Notes under the pieces: generated by a model
Database searches by the model: none
The model's input: only the letters and a program-made list of their open reading frames with translations
What the model was told of the DNA's origin: nothing
Assembly (NCBI GenBank): GCA_013288205.1
Contig: JABDCH010000014.1
Span: forward strand, 1 to 40,167
Reading direction: 5' to 3'
Origin: Bacteroidota bacterium
Lineage (GTDB): Bacteria; Bacteroidota; Bacteroidia; JABEUT01
DNA: 40,167 bases
Part shown: in pieces, positions 25,264-33,923 of the stretch
Numbering within the stretch: position 1 is the stretch's first letter
How the letters are laid out: every line of letters begins with the position of its first letter
Program-made: the position numbers and the translations under genes

Positions 25264-25728
25264 TCAGCTTTTTTTTATTTCCAATATCATTTTTTTAGCG
25301 GGGATGCCGCATAGATTATGGTTAATTACGTCCAGGGTTTTAATGAAATTGCTTTTTTGTTTTTCAGATAATCCTGCAGTTGCTTCTTTATTTGTTTTAT
25401 GAATGGCTTTATAAATTTGCTCCATCTTTTTATTCCCTTTTGCTGTTAATTGAACATGTATTTCGCGCCTGTCTTTCAAGTTTCTTGTCCGCTTTACATA
25501 TCCTTTTTCAGAAAGGTATTCCATAATTTTCACCATGGCAACCTTATCTATCTGCAGGGTATTGGCAAGATACTGCTGAGTGCTGGCTGCTTTATTTTCC
25601 TTAATAACCACCAATACAAAAAAATATCTTTCAATATCAAGATGCTCCAACTCTTTTGTTAAAACGCCAAAGTATTTTTTAGTCAGTATGGCGATATTAA
25701 GACCTAAGCGGACTTTACTTTCCTGCAT
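25264..25728 (-). CDS. MarR-family transcriptional regulator
   Basis: The 154 residues show the winged-helix layout of MarR proteins: helices 1-2 with LNIAILTKKYFGVLTKELEHLDIERYFFVLVVI, the recognition segment STQQYLANTLQIDKVAMVKIMEYLSEKGYVKRTRNLKDRREIHVQLTAKGNKKM (the 'DRR' wing of MarR), and C-terminal dimerisation helices. A small-molecule ligand is typical. It has its own TAnnTTTG box. The neighbouring T9SS gene and the large gene upstream are candidate targets; nothing in the sequence proves this. Confidence 0.88.
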   Translation of the reverse strand: MQESKVRLGLNIAILTKKYFGVLTKELEHLDIERYFFVLVVIKENKAASTQQYLANTLQIDKVAMVKIMEYLSEKGYVKRTRNLKDRREIHVQLTAKGNKKMEQIYKAIHKTNKEATAGLSEKQKSNFIKTLDVINHNLCGIPAKKMILEIKKS

Positions 25729-25748
25729 GAGATAAATTTAACCAAAAA

Positions 25749-25756
25749 CAAATCTA
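25749..25756 (-). promoter_or_regulatory. -7 box for the MarR gene
   Basis: The minus strand reads TAGATTTG (exact TAnnTTTG), 20 bp before the MarR ATG. The next bases toward the gene read GTTTTTGGTTAAATTTATC, an AT-rich stretch where an autoregulatory operator could lie, but I see no clear palindrome. Confidence 0.5.
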
Positions 25757-25838
25757 TAAAAAGTAAAGCATATGGATGGTTAATGGAATTAACAATGCGT
25801 TTTTAGAGCAAATCCCTTTTTCGAAACATCCCCAGTTC

Positions 25839-28800
25839 CTAAAAATCCAGGCTGAATGAAAAGTAAGTAGTGGGTTTAGTGGTAATTACACCATTATCTA
25901 TTCCCCATCCTTCGTCAAGCCTCAGGAAATAGCCCAGTATCCGGGTCCGGATTCCTGGACCGAAGCCTTCTACAAACGGATATTGTTGATTGGAAATAAT
26001 TACTGTAATAGGGCTTCCTTCGCCACCTACTACCGTTGTATTAATGGAATTGGAATTGGAATAAGGTGATGCTCCAGTCCAGGCAGTTCCTATATCAAAA
26101 AATCCAACCAGCTGGAAGTTATTTATTAAATCTGATTTAATGGGACGGTTGAGCAAGTAGCGGAATATGGGGAAACGCAGTTCGCTGTTGTATAATAAAA
26201 AGTTATTACCGTTGCGTACATTCTGGTCAAATCCGCGCATAGGTTCAGCCAGTGATTGGAACACATAGTTCTGTCCGCCAGCAGGGGATACAGCGCTATT
26301 GAAAGTGGGGCTATACCATCCATCTGTTCCACCCAGGTAATATAATACATGTTCTTGTCCGAAGGATGTTCCGGCTGAAAAGCGATTGGCCCAAATCAGC
26401 TCCCTGTGAATTTTTTTGTAATAGCGAATATCCAACCCCAACACATACATCCCGGCTGATTTGCTTAAATCATTATAGTATTGTACAAAAGCACGTCCTT
26501 TGAGACCAGAATAAATGTTTAACCCGTTAGGGATAGTTGCATCATACACATAATCTATTTCGCCATGGGGCAAGTAGGAAGTACTGGGCGGGGTTTCGAG
26601 GCTGGGTATATCTTCTGCAAGGGTTACATTTTTTTCGCTCAATATGCCGCCACTCGCCTCTACCCGGGCCACTTCATTAAAAGCGTATTTCAGTTTATAG
26701 GTAGCATCTAAACAATATAGATTGGCTAAATAATAGCCGCTTGAAATACCTAGAAATGCGCCCCGTTGAAGAATTATTTCCTTGCCGATTCTATCCGATA
26801 AATCTTCATAGGTCAAGTCATACGTAATATTGTCCATACCAAAATCCATCCGTACTCCACCAGTTATGCTGTAATCTTCAAATAAATCCTGTAACCCGTT
26901 TACCGAGGCATAGAATCCCAATCCCGGGTATAGTAGCGAGGAACCTAAGCTATAAGGCAAATACATAGAAGATAAATAGGTATTATTTATTTGGGCATTG
27001 ATGAAAGTTGGTTTAAAGCTTACATAATAATTATCTTTTAATAGCGGACGTTTCTTTTTGTTTGTATCAGCAGCTGTATTTGTAGGAGAAAGTGCATTAA
27101 CGGTTGGCGTTGTTTTGAAGATAGTAATAATGAGTTTTTGTGGAGGATTTTTCGGCTCATCGAATGAGTAGTTATCAATATCTACAGGCTGATAATACGG
27201 ATTTTTATGCACTGTATCGGCAGCCGGTTGGTTTTTTTGTGTCGTATCAGTTTTTAAAGGTGTTTTGTTCCCGGATGGTATAGAATATTTTATGTTAATG
27301 GTATTCGTATCTTGTTTAGCTGCTGCGTTGGCAAGAGAATCTTCGTATACTTTTTTTCTACGGGTAGCTATATATTCCCTCATAAAAGAGGTGGGCTCGG
27401 GCGACAGGGGTATGACCGTTGTAATTTTTTCAGGGAGGGTATCCTTATAGAGATAGTACTTGTTGTTATTATAAAATATCTCGGTCATGTAGCGTATGTA
27501 GGGCGATGCATCCTGCTCTATAATATTGCGGCTATAGTCCGTTACCGGGAAGGAGTGTACGATGTAGCTGTAATGAGCTGCTGTGTCAACAAAGCTTATG
27601 GAGCTGTCAATACGGGCGATACTTCTATTCATAACACCTGAGGCATTACTGAGATAGGATATATACCCCTTGGAATAAGGTATGGGATACGTTTCATCCA
27701 CATCAGGTGTATTGGTGATCCTGGTTAAGGCTTTAGAGTGGGTGCGCAGATTGTATTCGAAAATATCATAATGCGATTGTATTTTATGTATGTCGCCTCC
27801 GTTTCTAAGCGAGTCATCGGGCCGGTTTGAGCTGAATACTATTTTGGTGGAATGGTCGATAAAACGAGGCCACATGTCATCATATACATCTTTGGTAATT
27901 TGTTCAAATGTATTGGTGCCGGCGGTCATGAGGTATATATCCGACTGACCGTCGCGTATTGCTGACATCACAAACTTAGTACCGTCGTCTGAATAAGAAA
28001 TGTCCAGTATCTTTTGAAAGTTAAAAACCCTGCTCGATTCGAGTTTGTGTGATGAAAGCGTGTAGGTATATAGTTGGAGCGTACCTTTCGATTCCATAAT
28101 TATCGAAAATAGCTGGCCGCTAGGATGCCAGGCTATAAGCGGATAGGAATAATCGTACACGCGGTCAATCTTTTGACCTTGCTTGAGTATGCAAGTACTT
28201 TTTTTGTTAAGGTTATCATAGAGCCAAACTTTACTCTGCCCCAGTTTATTGGTAATGTAGGCAACATATCTTCCTTCAGGGCTTGCTTCCATGTGATAGT
28301 ACCTCGTGTTGCTTTTAGGCTTTAATATCACCGGATTTTTTTGAGGCACGGCATCTTTTTGCGATTCTCTTTTATACAATGTGTTGTAATAACCATACCA
28401 GTCTTTTGAAAATGATTTTAGCGAAGTGCCCAACGAATAAAGGAAAGCGCTTTCTATGCTTCTGCTGGAATGGGCTATATATAACAATTGTGGGATAACT
28501 GATTCTCCATAGCTCTGAGCAATATAATGCCATATAGAGAGCCCTGCATACCTAGCATCTACCCCAGTAAGGTGGTTAAACCTTTTATAACGGCCGCTTT
28601 GAATTCCGTCGCGCACATAAGCATCTATTTTAGGGTTCCAGCCCGTAGCCATATAGTTTACAAAACCCTGCTCAAACCAATCGGGGATGTTATATAATGC
28701 TGAACTTTTAATAACATTGCTAAAGCTGCCGCCAAACATCATTTCGTGAAAGATGACTTCAGCTATACCCAATTTAATCTGTTCATCCAGGTTATGGTGG

Positions 28801-29204
28801 TCGCCATCCACATAAACAATCACTTTTCTTGATACGATATGGTTCTCTCCGCCCGTATTATATTGTTCATCCTGGTTTAATCCGATATTACTTTCGGCAT
28901 ATTCCGATTGTTTGCAGTATACAATAAATTCAATGGGCTTTTCTGTTTGGTAATCCATAGCCGAACAAATCTGGCGTATATATCCTGCAGCCTTTTCGCC
29001 TACATATTGAGCAGGCTTCTCCCCGCCCTGGTAGAAATAAACCTTATAATTCGGATAACTGTAATAGGTCCATTGAAATTTTTCATACCGCACTCTGTTC
29101 TTGCCAAAGGGCATTTGGGAGCCGGAATAAAATTGACTGCTTCCTTCGAAAGCGAAGAAAAAAAGCAAGAATGAAATGATTGAATATCTACGTAGTAAAT
29201 GCAC
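25839..29204 (-). CDS. Large surface protein: degenerate metallopeptidase-like domain, TolB-like propeller and outer-membrane barrel
   Basis: The 1121-residue protein begins with a signal peptide (about 1-23). Residues about 40-280 resemble a gluzincin peptidase (MA-like): FHEMMFGG at 152-159 where HExxH is expected, followed by NIPDWFEQGFVNYMATGW at 172-189, the usual place of the third zinc Glu. The second His is absent (HEMMF), so catalysis is doubtful. Residues about 300-620 contain TolB/PD40-type propeller repeats (YHMEASPEGRYVAYITNKLGQSKVWLYD, SYSDDGTKFVMSAIRDGQSDIYLM, PRFIDHSTKIVFSSNRPDD). After a Thr/Pro-rich linker (660-730), a barrel of the surface-antigen (Omp85-like) type ends in aromatic TYFSFSLDF. 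The start is a GTG at 29202-29204. Similar proteins are called 'translocation protein TolB'; the role is unproven. Confidence 0.8.
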   Translation of the reverse strand: MHLLRRYSIISFLLFFFAFEGSSQFYSGSQMPFGKNRVRYEKFQWTYYSYPNYKVYFYQGGEKPAQYVGEKAAGYIRQICSAMDYQTEKPIEFIVYCKQSEYAESNIGLNQDEQYNTGGENHIVSRKVIVYVDGDHHNLDEQIKLGIAEVIFHEMMFGGSFSNVIKSSALYNIPDWFEQGFVNYMATGWNPKIDAYVRDGIQSGRYKRFNHLTGVDARYAGLSIWHYIAQSYGESVIPQLLYIAHSSRSIESAFLYSLGTSLKSFSKDWYGYYNTLYKRESQKDAVPQKNPVILKPKSNTRYYHMEASPEGRYVAYITNKLGQSKVWLYDNLNKKSTCILKQGQKIDRVYDYSYPLIAWHPSGQLFSIIMESKGTLQLYTYTLSSHKLESSRVFNFQKILDISYSDDGTKFVMSAIRDGQSDIYLMTAGTNTFEQITKDVYDDMWPRFIDHSTKIVFSSNRPDDSLRNGGDIHKIQSHYDIFEYNLRTHSKALTRITNTPDVDETYPIPYSKGYISYLSNASGVMNRSIARIDSSISFVDTAAHYSYIVHSFPVTDYSRNIIEQDASPYIRYMTEIFYNNNKYYLYKDTLPEKITTVIPLSPEPTSFMREYIATRRKKVYEDSLANAAAKQDTNTINIKYSIPSGNKTPLKTDTTQKNQPAADTVHKNPYYQPVDIDNYSFDEPKNPPQKLIITIFKTTPTVNALSPTNTAADTNKKKRPLLKDNYYVSFKPTFINAQINNTYLSSMYLPYSLGSSLLYPGLGFYASVNGLQDLFEDYSITGGVRMDFGMDNITYDLTYEDLSDRIGKEIILQRGAFLGISSGYYLANLYCLDATYKLKYAFNEVARVEASGGILSEKNVTLAEDIPSLETPPSTSYLPHGEIDYVYDATIPNGLNIYSGLKGRAFVQYYNDLSKSAGMYVLGLDIRYYKKIHRELIWANRFSAGTSFGQEHVLYYLGGTDGWYSPTFNSAVSPAGGQNYVFQSLAEPMRGFDQNVRNGNNFLLYNSELRFPIFRYLLNRPIKSDLINNFQLVGFFDIGTAWTGASPYSNSNSINTTVVGGEGSPITVIISNQQYPFVEGFGPGIRTRILGYFLRLDEGWGIDNGVITTKPTTYFSFSLDF

Positions 29205-29232
29205 TATATCCTCTATCAGAATGCTAAAATAG

Positions 29233-29240
29233 TAAATTTG
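29233..29240 (+). promoter_or_regulatory. -7 box for the MBL-fold hydrolase
   Basis: TAAATTTG is an exact TAnnTTTG box, 18 bp before the ATG at 29259. It lies inside the longer open frame (from 29199), which argues against the earlier start. Confidence 0.55.
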
Positions 29241-29258
29241 CCTTTAATACGGAACCTT

Positions 29259-29906
29259 ATGACGCATCAGCAGCATTTTCAGTTTAATGTCTTTGCAGAA
29301 AACACCTATATTTTATATAACGAAGAGAAAGAAGCAGCTATAATTGATCCCGGTTGCAGTAATGCGGAAGAATATAAGCGTGTGGCTGATTCTATTAAGT
29401 CTAAAGGATTAAAACCTGTTCTTCTTCTTAATACCCATTGTCACATAGACCACATTTTAGGTAATCATTTTATTCACAGGGAATATGGATTGGCTCCTAT
29501 TATACATAAGGATGACCTGTTTCTGCTTCATAAACTTACTGAAATAGCTAATTTTTATGGAGTAGATGCGGTACCTTCACCTGAACCTTTGCGGTTTATA
29601 GAAGAGGGTGAAAAAATAGCATGGGGCGATAATACGCTCGAAGTGATATTTGCTCCCGGACATTCACCCGGCAGCGTATGCTTTTATAATGCGAAAGAAA
29701 AAAAACTATGGGGCGGTGATATGCTTTTCCGGGAAAGTATTGGCAGAACTGACCTTCCGGGTGGAGATTATGATACGCTTGAAAGCAATATCCTCACTAA
29801 GCTTTTTACTTTACCGGATGATGTAGAAGTATTTCCCGGACATGGTATACCAACTACCATTGGGCACGAAAAACGTCATAATCCATTTGTGGGAGGAAAG
29901 AGTTGA
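29259..29906 (+). CDS. MBL-fold metallo-hydrolase (glyoxalase II-like)
   Basis: From the ATG at 29259 the protein has 215 residues. It carries the metallo-beta-lactamase metal site: NTHCHIDHILGN with H60, H62, D64 and H65, H135 in FAPGHSPGSV, D154 in WGGDMLFRESIGRTDLPGGDY and H195 in VFPGHG. The order and length match glyoxalase II-like hydrolases common in Bacteroidota (often named hydroxyacylglutathione hydrolase), although the substrate may not be glutathione. It converges with ftsY; the stops are 4 bp apart. No signal peptide, so cytoplasmic. Confidence 0.93.
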   Translation: MTHQQHFQFNVFAENTYILYNEEKEAAIIDPGCSNAEEYKRVADSIKSKGLKPVLLLNTHCHIDHILGNHFIHREYGLAPIIHKDDLFLLHKLTEIANFYGVDAVPSPEPLRFIEEGEKIAWGDNTLEVIFAPGHSPGSVCFYNAKEKKLWGGDMLFRESIGRTDLPGGDYDTLESNILTKLFTLPDDVEVFPGHGIPTTIGHEKRHNPFVGGKS

Positions 29907-29910
29907 GGTT

Positions 29911-30858
29911 TTAGTTCTGCTTAAACAAGCCCTCTACGAACTCATCCTTATCAAACAAGCGAAGGTCTTCTACTTTTTCACCTATACCTACGTAACGCAC
30001 TGGTATTTTAAATTGGTCGGAAATACCAATCACCACACCACCTTTAGCGGTACCATCTAATTTAGTAAGGGCAAGTGCTGTTACATCCGTTGCTTTGGTA
30101 AACTCCTTGCATTGTTCAATAGCATTTTGCCCGGTAGATGCATCCAGCACTAACAATACTTCGTGGGGTGCCGTAGGAATTACTTTCTGCATCACCCGTC
30201 TTATCTTTGAAAGCTCGGTCATCAGGCCTACCTTATTGTGTAGTCTGCCTGCCGTATCAATAATTACCACATCCATTTTTTGTGCGACAGCCGATTGCAA
30301 GGTATCAAAAGCAACCGCCGATGGGTCGGCATTCATCCCTCTTGAAACAATAGGTACGTCAACTCGTTTGGCCCATATTTGCAACTGGTCCACTGCTGCA
30401 GCACGAAATGTGTCGGCAGCCCCAAGCATTACTTTTAATCCTGATTTTTTGAAGTGAGATGCGAGTTTGCCAATGGTGGTTGTTTTTCCAACTCCATTTA
30501 CCCCTACAACCATTATTACGTAAGGCTTCTCTTTGGGCAATTCGATAGAAGAACCAGTAGCGCTGCTTGTTAAAAGGTCGGCTATTTCTGTTTTCAGCAT
30601 GGCATACACATCGGTGGCTTTAGCTCCCTTGGTCGCTTCTACCTTTTTCTGTAAATTCTCAATTATCTTGATAGTAGTGGAAACTCCCACATCTGAAGAA
30701 ATAAGTGTTTCTTCAATACTCTCCATCACTTCAGCATCAATGGTCGATTTCCCCATGATGGCATGGGCAAGCCTCGAAAAAAAACCTTTACGTGTTTTTT
30801 CAAGTCCAATGTCAAAGCCCGATTTATTTCCTCCTCCAAATATGCTTCTTAAATTCAT
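29911..30858 (-). CDS. ftsY: Signal recognition particle receptor FtsY
   Basis: FtsY docks SRP-bound ribosomes to the membrane for co-translational insertion. The 315 residues form only the N-G domains, without the long acidic A domain of E. coli. The N-terminal MNLRSIFGGGN leads to the four-helix N domain (about 20-105). The GTPase has G1 VNGVGKTTTIGKL at 120-132, DTFRAAAVDQL (insertion box), DTAGRL and TKLDGTAKGG. The C-terminus KVEDLRLFDKDEFVEGLF is typical. It is the last gene of the rpmB-rpmG-DUF4295-DUF1572-ftsY series, although a terminator after DUF4295 may separate it. Confidence 0.96.
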   Translation of the reverse strand: MNLRSIFGGGNKSGFDIGLEKTRKGFFSRLAHAIMGKSTIDAEVMESIEETLISSDVGVSTTIKIIENLQKKVEATKGAKATDVYAMLKTEIADLLTSSATGSSIELPKEKPYVIMVVGVNGVGKTTTIGKLASHFKKSGLKVMLGAADTFRAAAVDQLQIWAKRVDVPIVSRGMNADPSAVAFDTLQSAVAQKMDVVIIDTAGRLHNKVGLMTELSKIRRVMQKVIPTAPHEVLLVLDASTGQNAIEQCKEFTKATDVTALALTKLDGTAKGGVVIGISDQFKIPVRYVGIGEKVEDLRLFDKDEFVEGLFKQN

Positions 30859-30866
30859 TTCTTCAA

Positions 30867-31391
30867 TTACTTTTTATCAAACATCAGGTCGTTGAATTCT
30901 TTCGATTTATTTTTTGGAATAGATAACGATTTCCAATCTTTGTCCTTACAAATCTTCGCCAGGTATACTATCTGGCCAATATGGTAACTGTAGTGGGCTA
31001 TTTGACGCTCCAAAGCCTCTATAACACTATGTTCCTCACCTCTTATTTTTACTTTCTTATCCAGGTCAGCATCAGTGAGGGCATACAACGTTTTAAAAAG
31101 CAATGCCCATCCATCTTCCCACATCCAGTTAATTTCTTCGTGGCTTAGCTTTCGTTCAGTAACAAATTCATTGTCACGATTTCTCCATTCTTTTTCACCA
31201 TCAGTGGTTAAGAAATCTGTCCAGCGTGAAAGCATGTTACCATAAAGGTGTTTCACAATCAGCACTACGCTATTCGATTCGGAAGATGGAGTCCAGTTAA
31301 GCTGGTCATTATCTAGCTGCTCCATAGCTTTCTCTCCCAACTTTTTATATTGCTGAAATACTTTTATGCAGGTGTCTAAATAGTTTATCAT
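30867..31391 (-). CDS. DUF1572 (DinB-like) protein
   Basis: The 174-residue helical protein has DinB/YfiT-type metal-binding histidines: H48 in VVLIVKHLYGNMLSRWTDFL and H133/H137 in RQIAHYSYHIGQIVYLAK, a four-helix bundle with a triad of His. This fits DUF1572, which belongs to the DinB superfamily whose members are metal-dependent thiol transferases or unknown. The start codon lies 8 bp upstream of ftsY's start, so the two genes are probably coupled. Substrate is unknown; bacillithiol-type roles are only inference. Confidence 0.8.
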   Translation of the reverse strand: MINYLDTCIKVFQQYKKLGEKAMEQLDNDQLNWTPSSESNSVVLIVKHLYGNMLSRWTDFLTTDGEKEWRNRDNEFVTERKLSHEEINWMWEDGWALLFKTLYALTDADLDKKVKIRGEEHSVIEALERQIAHYSYHIGQIVYLAKICKDKDWKSLSIPKNKSKEFNDLMFDKK

Positions 31392-31507
31392 AGTTCCATT
31401 AACGTGAAAAGGCTTTATGAAATAGATAGAAGGTTTAATTTACTTGAAATAAGTTTCATTTTTAAAGCTCAACAAAAAGCAAAATACGTTAAATCCTTCT
31501 ACAAACT

Positions 31508-31544
31508 AAAAAAGCTCTCTACCGTGTTAAGGAAGAAAGCTTTT
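31508..31544 (-). terminator. Intrinsic terminator after DUF4295
   Basis: On the minus strand AAAAGCTTTCT (31544-31534) pairs with AGAGAGCTTTT (31520-31510) with one wobble, loop of 13, followed by T residues. It lies about 20 bp after the DUF4295 stop and would separate the ribosomal-protein genes from DUF1572-ftsY. Confidence 0.6.
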
Positions 31545-31561
31545 CAAAATAGGGAATGCAA

Positions 31562-31714
31562 TTACTTAGACGATAAAAAATCCTTAACGTGGTCTTTATG
31601 AACAATTTCTTGTTTGAATGAATGACCACCTTTTGGGTTTTTAACCATCTTAATAACCTTTACAAAATCTTTTCCTTTTCCGGATTTAAATGTTGCTACT
31701 GTCTTCTTTGCCAT
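31562..31714 (-). CDS. DUF4295-family small basic protein
   Basis: This 50-residue gene is too short for a usual ORF cut-off and I read it directly: ATG at 31712-31714, stop TAA at 31562-31564. The product starts MAKKTVATFKSGKGKDFVK and ends KDHVKDFLSSK. It is lysine-rich and matches the Bacteroidota DUF4295 family, which lies after rpmG in this phylum. A ribosome-associated role is inferred from its charge and its fixed place behind L28 and L33; no biochemistry is known to me. The spacing to rpmG is 20 bp. Confidence 0.85.
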   Translation of the reverse strand: MAKKTVATFKSGKGKDFVKVIKMVKNPKGGHSFKQEIVHKDHVKDFLSSK

Positions 31715-31734
31715 GGCTTGTGCAGATTATATAA

Positions 31735-31920
31735 TTACTTAATTTCTTTATGAACCGTCATTTTTCTCAAAATCGGGTTGTATTTCTTTAGCTCCATACG
31801 TTCAGGAGTATTCTTTTTATTTTTCTTGGTAATATACCTTGATGTACCTGGTAGCCCGCTCGCTTTATGCTCGGTGCATTCCAAAATTACCTGTATGCGG
31901 TTGCCTCTTTTTCTTGCCAT
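31735..31920 (-). CDS. rpmG: 50S ribosomal protein L33
   Basis: The 61-residue protein starts [19 protein letters not shown] and continues [30 protein letters not shown], the L33 sequence and length (short form). The zinc-binding Cys pairs are absent (only one Cys), so it is the zinc-independent type. It lies 19 bp after rpmB and 20 bp before DUF4295 in one operon. Confidence 0.95.
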   Translation of the reverse strand: MARKRGNRIQVILECTEHKASGLPGTSRYITKKNKKNTPERMELKKYNPILRKMTVHKEIK

Positions 31921-31939
31921 TGTGTTTCAGTTTTGGGTG

Positions 31940-32212
31940 TTATGCAGATACTGTTGCAGGTTTTTTTTCTGCTCTTTCGCGGATAAATCCTTTTGCACGG
32001 GCTTCCTGCAAACAAGCATAAATGCCTTTCTTGTTAATGATTTTAATGCCCGAGGTGCTAACCTTTATGGTAATCCACTTTTTTTCTTCAGGAACATAAA
32101 AGCGCTTGTCCTGCAGGTTAGGGTTAAAAGTCCTCTTAGTCTTGCAGTTAGAATGGGAAACATTGTTTCCTACCATCGCTTTTTTACCGGTTATTTGACA
32201 TATTCTTGACAT
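31940..32212 (-). CDS. rpmB: 50S ribosomal protein L28
   Basis: The ATG at 32210-32212 gives 90 residues: [54 protein letters not shown], typical L28. The open frame continues upstream to 32287, but a TATCTTTG promoter box at 32234-32241 falls in that stretch and homologues start at MSRI/MARV, so the shorter start is used. It leads the L28-L33-DUF4295 operon, which in many Bacteroidota continues to ftsY. Confidence 0.95.
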   Translation of the reverse strand: MSRICQITGKKAMVGNNVSHSNCKTKRTFNPNLQDKRFYVPEEKKWITIKVSTSGIKIINKKGIYACLQEARAKGFIRERAEKKPATVSA

Positions 32213-32233
32213 GATTTTCCTTTTTTTGGGTTG

Positions 32234-32241
32234 CAAAGATA
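32234..32241 (-). promoter_or_regulatory. Promoter of the rpmB-rpmG-DUF4295 operon
   Basis: The minus strand reads TATCTTTG (exact TAnnTTTG), 21 bp before the rpmB ATG. TTTG sequences at 32257-32260 and 32264-32267 could serve as the -33 element, at 15 or 22 bp spacing. Confidence 0.65.
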
Positions 32242-32286
32242 GAAAATTATTCTTTACAAAAAACAAAATGTAGCTTTTGTTTTTCA

Positions 32287-32314
32287 TAAAAACATAGGCA
32301 AGGTAAGTGCCTAT
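32287..32314 (-). terminator. Intrinsic terminator after the LptF/G-like gene
   Basis: On the minus strand ATAGGCA (32314-32308) pairs with TGCCTAT (32300-32294), loop of 7, followed by GTTTTT. It lies about 53 bp after the stop and just before the rpmB promoter region. Confidence 0.6.
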
Positions 32315-32366
32315 TTCTATTTATAGCAAAAATAAATCCGAACACTCTTAGTTCTTAGCACTTAGA

Positions 32367-33443
32367 TTACTTTGGTGCCATCCTCAACATGAAATAGGCT
32401 ACAATACCATAAATAAAATTAGGGATCCACACTGATACAACGGGCGAGATGAACCCACCGGCAGCAAAAGTGGTAGATATTTGCATAAACAGTATAAAAG
32501 AGAAGGCAATCATAAGCCCCACCCCTACGTGTAGTCCCGTGCCCCCTCTCACTTTTCGGCTCGAAAGGGAAACCCCGATAATGGTGAGTATAAAAGTAGC
32601 AAAAGGGAAAGCTGTGCGTTGATCCTTTTCCACCTGAAAGGCTGCAATGTTAGTAGAGCCTTCCATACGTTTTTTATCAATGTAAGCGTTTAATTCCTTA
32701 TAGTTCATAGCCTGTACATCGTCTAGCCTTTCTACAAAATCGGCCGGGTTCAGGTTTAGTGCCGTATCTTTCACCATCCCCGAAGTAAGCTTTTGAGTTC
32801 CGTCAGCTAAAATTTTCCGGATAGTATAGTTAAATATCGTCCAGTGCTTGGTTACACTATCCCATCGAATGGTTTCTGCCATCAGTTTATAAGGCATTTC
32901 CTCGCCTTTTATGTGCTCCATTGTAAAGCGGTAGCCCATATTATTGTTAAAGGTTTCCATATAAATGAACACACCGGGGCTTATCTGCTTATGAATATTG
33001 TTGGAGTTGTTGCTCGAAGGGCCATTAACATAGGTGCTTTCAAAGCGGAGCCTTATCTTATTGGCATCAGGTATCAGGAAATGGTTGAGGTAAAGCGACA
33101 TCATAGCGATTAAAAAGGCGCCTACCATATAGGGGTATAGCAATCTCCAAAAGCTGGTTCCGGCACCGAGTATGGATATTATTTCACTTCGGGCAGCCAT
33201 GCGCGAAGTGAAGAATACAACAGAAATAAAGGTAAATAAAGGGCTGAACAGGTTTACCAGGTATGGGATAAAGTTGATGTAATATTGTTCAACAATAAGC
33301 TTAAAAGGCGCGTGGTGCTTGAGGAAGCTTTCCAGTTTCTCCGATATATCAAAAATGATAATAATAACACTCATGATGACAACTGCGTAGATGAACGTCC
33401 CGAGGAACTTGCGCAGTATATAGATGTCTACCCTTTTTAGCAT
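32367..33443 (-). CDS. LptF/LptG-family LPS export permease
   Basis: This 358-residue YjgP/YjgQ-type membrane protein has three N-terminal helices (RKFLGTFIYAVVIMSVIIIIFDISEKL; FIPYLVNLFSPLFTFISVVFF), the conserved TSRMAARSEIISILGAGTSFWRLLYPYM coupling segment that contacts LptB, a periplasmic jellyroll (about 130-265), and three C-terminal helices. It should form, with a second LptF/G subunit and LptB, the inner-membrane pump that extracts LPS. The F versus G choice cannot be made here. LptC lies elsewhere in the window (16.1 kb). The gene follows acylphosphatase by 2 bp. Confidence 0.9.
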   Translation of the reverse strand: MLKRVDIYILRKFLGTFIYAVVIMSVIIIIFDISEKLESFLKHHAPFKLIVEQYYINFIPYLVNLFSPLFTFISVVFFTSRMAARSEIISILGAGTSFWRLLYPYMVGAFLIAMMSLYLNHFLIPDANKIRLRFESTYVNGPSSNNSNNIHKQISPGVFIYMETFNNNMGYRFTMEHIKGEEMPYKLMAETIRWDSVTKHWTIFNYTIRKILADGTQKLTSGMVKDTALNLNPADFVERLDDVQAMNYKELNAYIDKKRMEGSTNIAAFQVEKDQRTAFPFATFILTIIGVSLSSRKVRGGTGLHVGVGLMIAFSFILFMQISTTFAAGGFISPVVSVWIPNFIYGIVAYFMLRMAPK

Positions 33444-33445
33444 AC

Positions 33446-33718
33446 TTATCTCTGGATTGCAAAGGTGGTATAATTTTTCATCTCATCTTCATTTACTTCA
33501 ACCAGCTCAACCTTTGCCCGCGATGGCCCCTTACGGCACCAATCGACAAACTGGCTAAGACTATTCTCTTCTCCTTCCGCCTCTATATATACACTTTCAT
33601 TCTTCTCATTCCGAGCAAAACCCTTAATACCTAGGTTATTTGCAACCTCTACGGCGCTGACGCGGTAATGAACCCCTTGCACTCTACCGTATATATGGAT
33701 GTTAAAATGCTTTATCAT
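33446..33718 (-). CDS. acyP: Acylphosphatase
   Basis: The 90-residue protein holds the acylphosphatase signature YGRVQGVHYRV (catalytic Arg in GVHYR, about residue 19) and the second motif GIKGFARNEKNESVYIEAEGEE with the catalytic Asn (about 37). It hydrolyses acyl phosphates such as acetyl phosphate. Length and order match the family. It sits upstream of the LptF/G-like gene with a 2 bp gap, and the two share a promoter. The functional link between them is not obvious. Confidence 0.93.
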   Translation of the reverse strand: MIKHFNIHIYGRVQGVHYRVSAVEVANNLGIKGFARNEKNESVYIEAEGEENSLSQFVDWCRKGPSRAKVELVEVNEDEMKNYTTFAIQR

Positions 33719-33746
33719 ACCCTTCTATTGCTTGATTGACAAGCCA

Positions 33747-33754
33747 CAAAGGTA
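33747..33754 (-). promoter_or_regulatory. -7 box for acyP-lptF/G
   Basis: The minus strand reads TACCTTTG (exact TAnnTTTG), 28 bp before the acyP ATG. This box begins the 600-bp non-coding stretch that separates these genes from the rRNA operon. Confidence 0.55.
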
Positions 33755-33896
33755 AGAGAAGATTGACAAATACACTTCAGTTTAAAAGTCGGATTGCTGG
33801 TTAGCCTACATTGAGCAAGTCTGATGTCTGAAAATTATTTATCTGATAACCATGTTGTTATCTATTATGTTAAATAAATGTGAACTCAAACCTACG

Positions 33897-33923
33897 TTGG
33901 TATTATAAAAGCTACTACTTTTG
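33897..33923 (+). promoter_or_regulatory. rRNA operon promoter P1
   Basis: TTG at 33897-33899 (-33) and TACTTTTG at 33916-33923 (-7, exact TAnnTTTG) are 16 bp apart. The bases after it (GCGTCCCTTTT) match those after the tRNA-Phe promoter. It opens the non-coding leader that runs to 16S. Confidence 0.7.

Noticed and set aside
31404-31601. Plus-strand 65-residue frame between DUF1572 and DUF4295
   Set aside because: It runs over the terminator hairpin and overlaps the DUF4295 gene on the other strand; composition is low-complexity Lys/Leu.
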